From positions 7,227,501-7,291,500 of the forward strand of contig NZ_CP108036.1 of the NCBI RefSeq assembly GCF_036170895.1: 64,000 bases of DNA, given 5' to 3'. Position 1 is the stretch's first letter. Every line of letters starts with the position of its first letter. Below are positions 24,213 to 31,558 of the stretch, in pieces. This stretch comes from Streptomyces erythrochromogenes (GTDB lineage Bacteria; Actinomycetota; Actinomycetes; Streptomycetales; Streptomycetaceae). Under the pieces are notes generated by a model, which searched no databases, had not been told where the DNA came from, and was given only the letters and a program-made list of their open reading frames with translations. The translations under genes were made by a program, and so were the position numbers.

Positions 24213-24310
24213 GGCGGCGGGTCCAGCGCCGCGAACCCGGCGGTGAAGCCGGGGGCCGGGAATGCGGAATGCGGCAGCGGGCACCGGGGAGGGTCTGCTT
24301 GCATGGCCCC

Positions 24311-24775
24311 ATGACCGCCATGATCACCAGCCTCGTCGCCGTGCTCGGTACGCTGCTCGGCTCGGTGGTGACGCATGCGTTCCAGCAGCGCTCCGCGCGG
24401 CGCACGGAGCGCAACGCCCTCGATGCGCAGCGCCGTCAGGAACGCCTCGACGCCTACGGCGCGTACGCGGGCCTGCTCGTGGAGTTCCGCCAGGCCATGC
24501 TGCACCACTGGTTCTGCGTGCACCAGGGCCGCGACGCCGAGGACGAAGTCGCCCTGCGCGGGCGTTCGTTCGAGACCCGCTCCAGCGCGCAGCAGGCCCT
24601 GTTCCGGCTCCAGCTGATCACCGACGACACCGGTCTCGGCGCCGCCGCGGCCGACGCCTTCACCGCGGTCGGTGCGATAGACCGCGCGCAGGACCTTCCC
24701 GGGCTCGCCACCCGGCGGGACGCGACCCGGGAGCTGATCGACGCCTTCGTCGTGACCGCCCGCGGCAGCCTCTAG
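24311..24775 (+). CDS. Small membrane-anchored protein of unknown function
   Basis: This 154-aa protein has one N-terminal transmembrane segment (residues about 4-20, ITSLVAVLGTLLGSVVTHAF), then a charged helical region (QQRSARRTERNALDAQRRQERLDAYGAYAGLLVEFRQA) that may form a coiled coil on the cytoplasmic side, and a helical C-terminus. Proteins of this layout are common in streptomycetes without assigned function. Start ATG 24311 lacks a clear ribosome site; ATG 24320 is the alternative. Only 12 bp separate its stop from the convergent Mth938-like gene, so there is no room for an independent terminator. Confidence 0.72.
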   Translation: MTAMITSLVAVLGTLLGSVVTHAFQQRSARRTERNALDAQRRQERLDAYGAYAGLLVEFRQAMLHHWFCVHQGRDAEDEVALRGRSFETRSSAQQALFRLQLITDDTGLGAAAADAFTAVGAIDRAQDLPGLATRRDATRELIDAFVVTARGSL

Positions 24776-24787
24776 GAGTACCGGGGG

Positions 24788-25237
24788 TCAGCAGGTCGAG
24801 TGGAAGAGGCCGCCCACGGGCCGGCCCGCGGCCGCCAGGGTGTTGTACAGCGCGGCGGCCGCCCGGGTCTCCTTCATGTGCACTTCCACGCCCGCCTGCC
24901 GGAGCAGCTCCAGGGTCGGCGGTGCGATCCCGAGCCGCTCCTCCATGCCGAGGCCGAGGACGACGACCGCCGCGCCGCGCTCCAGCAGCTCGCGGACGTC
25001 CCCGGGCTGGATCCCGGGGGAGTGGCGGGTGCCGTGCGTGGCCCAGTTCCACAGGTGGCCGCCGCCCGGATACAGGACGAAGTCCTTGCCGGGAGCGAGG
25101 CCTTCGATCTCCATCAGGCCCCATTCCAGGCGGCGGACCCTCGGCGACGCGACCGCGTCCGACGGCTCGGTGCCCCCGGCCGGGCCGGAGGCGTCGTCGG
25201 CGGTGTCGGGATCGGTGGTGGTCATGCGGCCCAGCAT
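24788..25237 (-). CDS. Mth938-like (NDUFAF3/DUF498-type) domain protein
   Basis: This 149-aa protein has an Mth938-like domain: VRRLEWGLMEIEGLAPGKDFVLYPGGGHLWNWATHGTRHSPGIQPGDVRELLERGAAVVVLGLGMEERLGIAP. This fold is found in mitochondrial complex I assembly factor NDUFAF3 and in uncharacterised bacterial proteins; no bacterial function is established. The N-terminal 30 residues are acidic and low in complexity. ATG 25237 has GAGG 5 nt upstream; ATG 25225, four codons later, is the alternative. It lies downstream of the lipoprotein gene on the same strand, 62 bp apart. Confidence 0.8.
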   Translation of the reverse strand: MLGRMTTTDPDTADDASGPAGGTEPSDAVASPRVRRLEWGLMEIEGLAPGKDFVLYPGGGHLWNWATHGTRHSPGIQPGDVRELLERGAAVVVLGLGMEERLGIAPPTLELLRQAGVEVHMKETRAAAALYNTLAAAGRPVGGLFHSTC

Positions 25238-25299
25238 CGCAGCCTCGATGATCACGCGGGCGGGCTTCTCGCGGAGTGGGACCGCCCCGGCCGTCCGGG

Positions 25300-25845
25300 T
25301 CAGCGGTAGTCGTCCGGGTGGCCCTGCATCCAGGTGTTGATCTTGTCGCGGGTGCCGATCAGCAGGGTCTGGTGCGCCTTGAGGTTCTTGAAGCTCCGGT
25401 CGCCGCCGAGCTCCGCGTCGAGCTTCGCGATCAGCGCGATCGGTTCGGGGAAGTGCCCGGGGCCCTTCGGGTCCGCCTTCATCGCCGCGTCCAGGCCGTG
25501 CAGTTCGTCGTAGACGCGCCCGAGGAAATAGGCGCATTCGGAAGGCGTGCACGAGCCGTCCAGCGTCGCCTGAAGTCCGGCGAAGGCGTCCCGGACCTTC
25601 TCCGGCGGGGAGCCGGGGAGGGCGGAGGCGCCCGGTCCGCCGCTCGCCGCGGGCGCCGCCGGGCCCGGAGTCGACGAGCCCGGCGGCGAGGACGCGGACG
25701 GCGCCGCGGTCGCGGACTCCGCGGCTGCCGCGGAGGAGGCCGCGGGTGCGGCGGCAGGCGTGGCCGGTTCCGCGTCGCAGGAGACCGCGAACCCCGCCAG
25801 GAACACCGCGGCCACCGCCGTGCCGCGCACCGTGGAACCGAACAT
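25300..25845 (-). CDS. Putative lipoprotein
   Basis: This 181-aa exported protein has a lipobox-like end of its signal peptide (FLAGFAVSC, Cys at residue 23), so it is probably lipid-anchored to the outer face of the membrane. An Ala/Ser/Pro-rich linker runs from about 25 to 80. The C-terminal helical region contains two cysteines (GSCTPSECAYFLGRVYDELHGLDAAM) that may pair. I do not recognise the domain. A G-rich ribosome site (GGGGGTGG) precedes ATG 25845. The window also carries lnt, which would complete N-acylation of such lipoproteins. Confidence 0.75.
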   Translation of the reverse strand: MFGSTVRGTAVAAVFLAGFAVSCDAEPATPAAAPAASSAAAAESATAAPSASSPPGSSTPGPAAPAASGGPGASALPGSPPEKVRDAFAGLQATLDGSCTPSECAYFLGRVYDELHGLDAAMKADPKGPGHFPEPIALIAKLDAELGGDRSFKNLKAHQTLLIGTRDKINTWMQGHPDDYR

Positions 25846-25996
25846 GTGCCACCCCCGTGATCGTTTGAAGATGTGACCATAACCGCTCGTCAGCGCAGGT
25901 CCGCGGCCGGGGGTGCGCGGCGGGTGGCCAGGGGCGGGTGGCCAGGGCGGGCGAGCCGTGCGGGACGTCCGTCGGCGCCCGCCCCCGCCGACGGGG

Positions 25997-26740
25997 TCAG
26001 ATTCCGGCCGTCTCCGTCCACAGTGCGGCCAGCGACAGGTCGCCCGTCACTCCCGGACCCGCCAGCGGCAGCCGGTTCCACAGCGCCGCGTACAGCCAGG
26101 CCGCCTCGCCCGTCACCTCGCAGTCGACCGGGTCGCCCGTGTCGCCCAGTACCGTGCGCGCCGGTGCCGGCGACAGGTGTACGGTCCAGGCCGCGCCCGT
26201 GTCGGCGGCGCGGATCCGCATCGTCCGCGGCTCCGGGGTCCGCACCCGGCTGCGCGGCCGCGCGTGGAAGCCGGTGAGCAGTTCGTCCACCCCGTCCTCC
26301 GCGAACTCCGGCGCCAACGGGGAGAAGGCGACGCCCAGCGCGCCCTCCGCGTCCATCCGGTGCACGGTGGTCTCGTGGGCCTGGCGCCGGGCCCAGAACG
26401 CCAGCGGCGACGGCGGGGCGGTCGGGAGGAAGGTCCAGCACTGCACGTCGGCCGGAGCCTCGGTCAGCGTCCGCACCAGGTCCGCGTGGCCCTCCCGGAA
26501 CCATGCCAGGAGCTCGCCGCCGACCAGCTCGGGCGCCTCCGGGAAGCCCGTCGGGTCCAGCTGCCGCTCCCCGACGTACCCGGCGGCCCAGCGGTGCACC
26601 GACCCGGTGTGCCGCAGCAGGTCGGTGACGTGCCAGCCCGGACAGGAGGGGACGAAGGCGTCCGTACCGGACCGTTCCGCCACCTCCGCGAGCAGCTCGC
26701 CCTCCCGGGCGAGGGTCTTCACGTACTCAGTGATCTCCAT
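25997..26740 (-). CDS. Maleylpyruvate isomerase family mycothiol-dependent enzyme
   Basis: This 247-aa protein has an N-terminal MDMPI/DinB-like four-helix domain. The pattern includes VPSCPGWHVTDLLRHTGSVHRWAAGYV (His residues for metal) and RRQAHETTVHRMDAEGALG, where His-Glu and His complete the metal site. The C-terminal domain (about 160-247) is the usual MDMPI_C. Members use mycothiol as cofactor, consistent with an actinomycete. The substrate is unknown. It is divergent from the AlkB gene with only 38 bp between start codons, and AAGACT 6 nt before its ATG suggests a leaderless message. Confidence 0.88.
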   Translation of the reverse strand: MEITEYVKTLAREGELLAEVAERSGTDAFVPSCPGWHVTDLLRHTGSVHRWAAGYVGERQLDPTGFPEAPELVGGELLAWFREGHADLVRTLTEAPADVQCWTFLPTAPPSPLAFWARRQAHETTVHRMDAEGALGVAFSPLAPEFAEDGVDELLTGFHARPRSRVRTPEPRTMRIRAADTGAAWTVHLSPAPARTVLGDTGDPVDCEVTGEAAWLYAALWNRLPLAGPGVTGDLSLAALWTETAGI

Positions 26741-26778
26741 ATCGGGAGTCTTGCAGCCCCGGCGCCGACAATGGAGGG

Positions 26779-27435
26779 ATGGACGGGGAACTCTTCGCGC
26801 GCGAGCGGACCGTGATCGCCCCCGGCGCGGTGCACGTGCCCGACTGGCTCGGGGCCCGCCGGCAGGGCGAGTTGCTGGCGGCCTGCCGCGAGTGGGCCCG
26901 ACCGCCGGCCGGCCTGCGCACCGTCCGCACCCCGGGCGGCGGGGTGATGACCGCCCGGCAGGTGTGCCTGGGCCTGCACTGGTACCCGTACGGTTACGCC
27001 CGCACCGCCGTCGACGGGGACGGGGAACCGGTCAAGCCGATGCCGGACTGGCTCGCCGAGCTGGGGCGGGAGGCGGTGGCCGCCGCCTACGGGGTGCCCC
27101 CCGATCCCGGTGCGGCCGCCTACGACATCGCGCTGATCAACTTCTACGGCGGGGACTCCCGCATGGGCATGCACCGCGACGCGGAGGAGAAGTCCCCGGC
27201 GCCGGTGGTCTCGCTCAGCCTCGGCGACAGCTGCCTCTTCCGCTTCGGGAACACCGACTCCCGCGGGCGCCCGTACCGGGACGTCGAGCTGCGCAGCGGG
27301 GACCTCTTCGTCTTCGGCGGCCCCAGCCGGTCGGCCTACCACGGGGTGCCGAAGGTCCTGCCGGGCACGGGTCCGCGGGCACTCGGGCTGACCGGGCGGC
27401 TCAACATCACGCTGCGGGTCGGCGGGCTGGGCTGA
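26779..27435 (+). CDS. alkB: AlkB family alpha-ketoglutarate-dependent dioxygenase
   Basis: This 218-aa Fe(II)/2-oxoglutarate dioxygenase would repair alkylated bases (1-methyladenine, 3-methylcytosine) by oxidative demethylation. The iron ligands are H and D in MHRDAEE and the distal His in AYHGVPK. The 2-oxoglutarate-binding arginines are in LNITLR, and the nucleotide-recognition lid includes LINFYGGDSRMGMHRD. The order and spacing match E. coli AlkB. ATG 26779 has GGAGGG only 3-4 nt upstream, which is short. It shares a 38-bp divergent promoter region with the MDMPI gene. Confidence 0.93.
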   Translation: MDGELFARERTVIAPGAVHVPDWLGARRQGELLAACREWARPPAGLRTVRTPGGGVMTARQVCLGLHWYPYGYARTAVDGDGEPVKPMPDWLAELGREAVAAAYGVPPDPGAAAYDIALINFYGGDSRMGMHRDAEEKSPAPVVSLSLGDSCLFRFGNTDSRGRPYRDVELRSGDLFVFGGPSRSAYHGVPKVLPGTGPRALGLTGRLNITLRVGGLG

Positions 27436-27478
27436 GGGGAGGCGTACGACACCCTCCGATCATGCGAGGATCGATGCC

Positions 27479-28756
27479 ATGAACGGCAACGGGGCCCCGC
27501 CGCGGGTGGGGGATGCGACCACGCCATCGGTGTCGAGCACGGGCGCGCGGACCAAACTGGAACGGGGTCGCGGCGCGCTCGGGCCGGCGCTGGAGCTCGT
27601 CCACACCGGCCGCGCCCCGACCCGTGCGGTCCTGACGGCCGAGCTGGGGGTCACCCGCGCCACCGCCGGCGCGGTCGCGGCCGAGCTGGAGGCGCTCGGG
27701 CTGATCCGGGTCGACTCCCGCCCCGGAGCCTCGGGCGGTGCCGGCGGCACCGGCGGAGGCCAGGGCCGCCCGTCGCACCGCCTCTCGGTGGCCGAGGACG
27801 GGCCGGTGGCGCTCGCCGCCCAGGTGCACTCGGACGGCTTCCGGGCCGCCCTGGTGGGCCTCGGCGGCCGGATCGTGGCCACCGCCCCCGGCAAGGTCAC
27901 CGTCTCCGCCGATCCGGCCCAGGTGCTCGGCGCGGTCGTGCGGGCGGGCGCGGAACTGCTCGCGGACAGCGGCCGCCGCTGCGTCGGAGCCGGGCTCGCG
28001 GTCCCGTCGGCGGTCGCCGAGCCGGACGGCACGGCGCTGAACCCGCTGCACCTGGCCTGGCCGGCCGGTTCACCCGTACGGGACATCTTCGCCGAGTGCG
28101 TGAAGGACGCCGGGATCGACGGCCCGGCCCTGACCGGGAACGACGTCAACCTGGCGGCGCTCGCCGAGCACCGGCACGGGGCCGGGCGCAGCGCGCAGCA
28201 CCTGCTGTGCGTGGCCACCGGGCACCGCGGGGTCGGCGGGGCCCTGGTGCTGGACGGCCGCCTGCACAGCGGCAGTTCGGGCCTGGCCCTGGAGGTCGGC
28301 CACCTCACCGTGAACCCCGAGGGGCGGGCCTGCCACTGCGGCGGCCGCGGCTGCCTGGACGTGGAGGCGGACCCGCTGGCCTTCCTCACCGCGGCGGGCC
28401 GCAGCCCCGGCCCCGAGGTGTCGCTGCTGCAGCAGGCCCGTGACCTGCTGCGCGAGGAACCGGAGGAGCCGGCCGTACGGGCGGCCACGGAGGAGCTGAT
28501 CGACCGGCTCGGCCTGGGCCTCGCGGGCCTGGTGAACATCCTGAACCCGGACCGGATCATCCTGGGCGGGCTGCACCGGGAACTGCTGTACGCGGACCCG
28601 GAGCGGCTCCGGGCGGTCGTCGCGGACCGCAGCCTGTGGGGACGCAGCGGCGGCGTGCCGATCCTGCCGTGCACCCTGGACCACAACAGCCTGGTCGGCG
28701 CGGCGGAACTGGCCTGGCAGCCGGTGCTCGACGACCCGCTGGGAGCCCTCGCCTGA
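27479..28756 (+). CDS. ROK family transcriptional regulator
   Basis: This 425-aa protein has an N-terminal winged helix (LELVHTGRAPTRAVLTAELGVTRATAGAVAAELEALGLI, about residues 38-77) followed by a ROK domain. The ROK domain has the EVGHLTVNPEGRACHCGGRGCLDVE zinc signature (CxCGx2GC) and the late LVNILNPDRIILGG motif. Such proteins regulate sugar metabolism genes and may retain sugar-kinase features. A Gly/Ala-rich loop (RPGASGGAGGTGGGQG) joins the two parts. The gene ends 4 bp before the convergent ATPase gene. No sugar operon is adjacent. Confidence 0.92.
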   Translation: MNGNGAPPRVGDATTPSVSSTGARTKLERGRGALGPALELVHTGRAPTRAVLTAELGVTRATAGAVAAELEALGLIRVDSRPGASGGAGGTGGGQGRPSHRLSVAEDGPVALAAQVHSDGFRAALVGLGGRIVATAPGKVTVSADPAQVLGAVVRAGAELLADSGRRCVGAGLAVPSAVAEPDGTALNPLHLAWPAGSPVRDIFAECVKDAGIDGPALTGNDVNLAALAEHRHGAGRSAQHLLCVATGHRGVGGALVLDGRLHSGSSGLALEVGHLTVNPEGRACHCGGRGCLDVEADPLAFLTAAGRSPGPEVSLLQQARDLLREEPEEPAVRAATEELIDRLGLGLAGLVNILNPDRIILGGLHRELLYADPERLRAVVADRSLWGRSGGVPILPCTLDHNSLVGAAELAWQPVLDDPLGALA

Positions 28757-28760
28757 GCCG

Positions 28761-29309
28761 TCAGCCGGGGCGGACGGCGACCGGCGAGGGCGCGGGCAGC
28801 GCGGCCGGGACGGTGCCCGGATCGACGGCCACGACGACCGTGCGCGCGGGTTCCGGTACGGGCCTGGCCGCGATCGAGACCGGGAGCGTCGGCGCCACCG
28901 GCGCGGGTGCCGCCGTCAGGGAGAACCAGACGGCCTTGCCGGGTCCGTCGGACCGTTCGCGCACCCCCCAGGCCTCGCTGAGGGCCTCCACGAGGGCGAG
29001 CCCGCGTCCGCTGGTCTCCAGAGGCCCGGCCTGTGCCGGGCGCAGCACCGGAAGCCGCGGATCGCTGTCGATGACCGAGACCGTCAGTCGCCCGAGCCGC
29101 AGCTCGATCTCGACGACGCAGGTCTTGTCCGGCTGCGCGTGGCGGTGGACGTTGCCCAGCAGCTCCGTCACGCCGAGCGCAGCCCGGTCTATGAGCGGAT
29201 CGAGCTGCCAGTGGCGCAGCTGGGCCGAGACGATTCTGCGGATTTGGCCGATCCGCGACGGCAAGGCCTGCAGTTCGACGACGCAGTGCCTGCGGGAATG
29301 ACTGATCAC
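28761..29309 (-). CDS. ATP-binding protein, anti-sigma regulatory factor (HATPase) type
   Basis: This 182-aa protein has a histidine-kinase-like ATPase domain without a kinase core, as in RsbW/SpoIIAB-type anti-sigma factors. The N-box is LGVTELLGNVHRHA, and a G-box-like segment SGRGLALVEAL follows. Streptomycetes encode dozens of these; most have unknown partners. The C-terminal third (after about residue 130) is an Ala/Pro/Val-rich extension not needed for the fold. It is divergent from the cysteine-synthase-like gene across 198 bp that contain two short dyads. Confidence 0.88.
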   Translation of the reverse strand: MISHSRRHCVVELQALPSRIGQIRRIVSAQLRHWQLDPLIDRAALGVTELLGNVHRHAQPDKTCVVEIELRLGRLTVSVIDSDPRLPVLRPAQAGPLETSGRGLALVEALSEAWGVRERSDGPGKAVWFSLTAAPAPVAPTLPVSIAARPVPEPARTVVVAVDPGTVPAALPAPSPVAVRPG

Positions 29310-29337
29310 GGCTGCGACTCCCCGACATGAGTGTTAC

Positions 29338-29350
29338 GGGTGCTGCACCC
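29338..29350. promoter_or_regulatory. GGGTGC-T-GCACCC dyad
   Basis: A perfect 13-bp inverted repeat 29 bp upstream of the anti-sigma-type ATPase start, in the divergent gap. A second palindrome, ATCCATATGGAT (29415-29426), lies 82 bp before the cysteine-synthase-like start. Either may be an operator; no regulator is assigned. Confidence 0.4.
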
Positions 29351-29507
29351 TCGGTAATCCTCCACCAGGGTCACCCACGGTGCGCCGCAGTGCAACCGAA
29401 CGCGATCGAAAGCGATCCATATGGATACCCAAAGTGACTGTTTGTGCAGGTGGGAGGGGTACATTGCGAAAGGAGGGGCGAAAAAGACACATGAAGGAGC
29501 GCGGCGC

Positions 29508-30671
29508 ATGAGCACCACCGGCACTACCGGCATCACCGGCACCGGAACCACCACCGGTACGACCGCCACGACCGTCGATGTCGACCGCAGCGACGCGGAC
29601 TACCGCGCCTGGCTGAAAGAGGCCGTGCGCAAGGTCCAGGCCGACGCGAACCGCTCGGCGGACACGCACCTGCTGAAGTTCCCGCTCCCCGAGGCGTGGG
29701 GCATCGACCTCTACCTCAAGGACGAGTCCACGCACCCGACGGGCTCCCTCAAGCACCGCCTCGCGCGCTCGCTGTTCCTCTACGCGCTCTGCAACGGCTG
29801 GGTCCGGCCGGGCCGCCCCGTCATCGAGGCCTCGTCCGGCTCGACCGCCGTCTCCGAGGCGTACTTCGCCAAGCTGATCGGTGTCCCGTTCATCGCCGTC
29901 ATGCCGCGCACGACCAGCCCGGAGAAGTGTCGGCTGATCGAATTCCACGGCGGCGAATGCCACTTCGTGGACGACCCGATGAAGATGTACGAGGAGTCGG
30001 CGGAGCTCGCCGCCCGCACCGGCGGGCACTACATGGACCAGTTCACGTACGCGGAGCGGGCCACCGACTGGCGCGGCAACAACAACATCGCGGAGTCGAT
30101 GTACCAGCAGCTCAAGCTGGAACGTTTCCCCGAGCCCGCCTGGATCGTGGCGACCGCCGGGACCGGCGGCACCTCGGCGACCATCGCGCGCTACGTGCAC
30201 TACATGCAGCACGACACCCGCATCTGCGTGCCGGACCCGGAGAACTCCTGCTTCTTCGAGGGCTGGACCCGCAACGACCCGGACGCGAGCAGCGATTGCG
30301 GCTCGCGCATCGAGGGCATCGGCCGCCCGCGGATGGAACCGAGCTTCGTGCCCGGCGCCATCGACCGGATGATGAAGGTCCCGGACGCGGCGAGCGTCGC
30401 CGCCTGCCGCGCGCTGGAGACGGCCATAGGGCGCAAGGCGGGCGGCTCGACCGGCACCGGCCTGTGGAGCGCCCTGAAGATCGTCTCGGAGATGGTGGCG
30501 GAGGGCCGGACCGGAAGTGTCGTCACCCTGCTGTGCGACCCGGGCGACCGCTACCTGGACAAGTACTACTCCGACGAGTGGGTGGCGGCGCAGGGGCTCG
30601 ACCTCGCCCCGTACGCGAAGACCCTCGACACGCTGCTGACGACCGGCGTCTGGCGCGAACCGACCGCCTGA
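29508..30671 (+). CDS. PLP-dependent cysteine synthase family protein
   Basis: This 387-aa fold-type II PLP enzyme is related to O-acetylserine sulfhydrylase / cystathionine beta-synthase. The Schiff-base Lys is in [15 protein letters not shown], the substrate loop is [13 protein letters not shown], and the phosphate-binding GGSTGTGLW is near the C-terminus. An insertion with a two-residue cysteine pattern ([20 protein letters not shown]) is typical of a subgroup distinct from CysK/CysM. Residues 2-23 are almost only Thr, Gly and Ser. ATG 29508 follows AAGGAG. The true substrate is unknown. Confidence 0.9.
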   Translation: MSTTGTTGITGTGTTTGTTATTVDVDRSDADYRAWLKEAVRKVQADANRSADTHLLKFPLPEAWGIDLYLKDESTHPTGSLKHRLARSLFLYALCNGWVRPGRPVIEASSGSTAVSEAYFAKLIGVPFIAVMPRTTSPEKCRLIEFHGGECHFVDDPMKMYEESAELAARTGGHYMDQFTYAERATDWRGNNNIAESMYQQLKLERFPEPAWIVATAGTGGTSATIARYVHYMQHDTRICVPDPENSCFFEGWTRNDPDASSDCGSRIEGIGRPRMEPSFVPGAIDRMMKVPDAASVAACRALETAIGRKAGGSTGTGLWSALKIVSEMVAEGRTGSVVTLLCDPGDRYLDKYYSDEWVAAQGLDLAPYAKTLDTLLTTGVWREPTA

Positions 30672-30687
30672 GACACCCCTGGGCGCT

Positions 30688-30825
30688 GCCCCACTCCCAC
30701 ATGCCGTGCACCACCGGTTCCAGGGCGCGGCCCCGGCCGGTGAGGACGTAGCGGACCCGGGGCGGCCAGGCGGGGGTGCGGTGGCGCTCGATGACGCCCG
30801 CCCGGGTCCACTGGGCAGTACGCAC
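30688..30825 (-). pseudogene. Remnant of an HxlR family regulator (C-terminal part)
   Basis: Reading on the minus strand, about 39 residues (RAGVIERHRTPAWPPRVRYVLTG... through RALEPVVHGMWEWG) match the wing and C-terminal helix of HxlR-type regulators. The recognition-helix part and N-terminus are missing: the DNA upstream belongs to the SRPBCC gene, and no HTH can be found in any frame. After MWEWG the frame runs into the antisense of the cysteine-synthase-like gene. The piece lies directly downstream of the SRPBCC gene, a family often paired with HxlR or ArsR regulators, so this is probably the leftover of such a pair. Confidence 0.65.
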
Positions 30826-30837
30826 GCCTCGCCGAGG

Positions 30838-31326
30838 TCAACGCCCCGTGGCGCGGCGGGCGCTGAGGCGGGCGTCCAAGGTGCGGACCGCCGTGCGGAA
30901 GGAGTGGCCCAGGCCCGGGCGGGCCACGGTCAGGGCCAGGCGGAACGCGGCCGGGCCGTCCGCGGCGAAGGTCCAGCGGACGTGCGTACCCGAGCCGGCC
31001 GGAGTCAGCCGCCACTCCTCCAGCAGGGCCCGCACCCCGGGGGCGTTGGTGGTGTCGACCCGGTACGCGTAACGCTTCTCGGGATCCGCGGCCATGATCG
31101 TCTCCTCCATGCGCACCCCGCCCAGCAGCTTGATCTCGCGACCGCCCCCGCCGTACGTGGGGCGGGCCAGCGTCACCGCCCTGAACCAGCCGGGCCAGCC
31201 CTCCACTTCCTCGGCGAGCGCCTGGTACACGGCCTCGGGCGGCGCCGCGGCCTCGGCGGCGAACACCAGCCGGACGGGCGCGTCGTCGATGAAGTCCAGC
31301 CCCACCGGGCGGAGTCGGCGAGCCAT
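30838..31326 (-). CDS. SRPBCC family protein
   Basis: This 162-aa START/Bet v1-like (polyketide cyclase/dehydratase 2) protein has an N-terminal strand RLVFAAEAAAPPEAVYQALAEEVEGWPGWFRAVTLA, then REIKLLGGVRMEETIMAADPEKRYAYRVDTTNAPGVRALLEEWRLTPAGSGTHVRWTFAA and a C-terminal helix. It has a hydrophobic pocket for a lipid-like ligand; no catalytic residues can be assigned. GGAGG lies 7 nt before ATG 31326, and TATGGT in the upstream region is a candidate -10. A truncated HxlR regulator follows it. Confidence 0.87.
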   Translation of the reverse strand: MARRLRPVGLDFIDDAPVRLVFAAEAAAPPEAVYQALAEEVEGWPGWFRAVTLARPTYGGGGREIKLLGGVRMEETIMAADPEKRYAYRVDTTNAPGVRALLEEWRLTPAGSGTHVRWTFAADGPAAFRLALTVARPGLGHSFRTAVRTLDARLSARRATGR

Positions 31327-31558
31327 GGCGGTACCTCCTGGGCGGTGAACCGGACGGACGTGCGCGTCACCATAGCCGTGCGCCCGCGAGATGTCCGCTG
31401 CGATCCGCCCGTGTTTTCCCCGCCGGACGTCGCCTACGCCGGCTCGTGCGCCGTACGCCCCGGTTTCCGCCGGCGGTTCCCCCGTACGGGGCCTGGGCAG
31501 TACCGCCGCCGCGCGGGATCCTGGAGCAGCGCCGATCCCCACGCGAGCGGAGGCCTGC

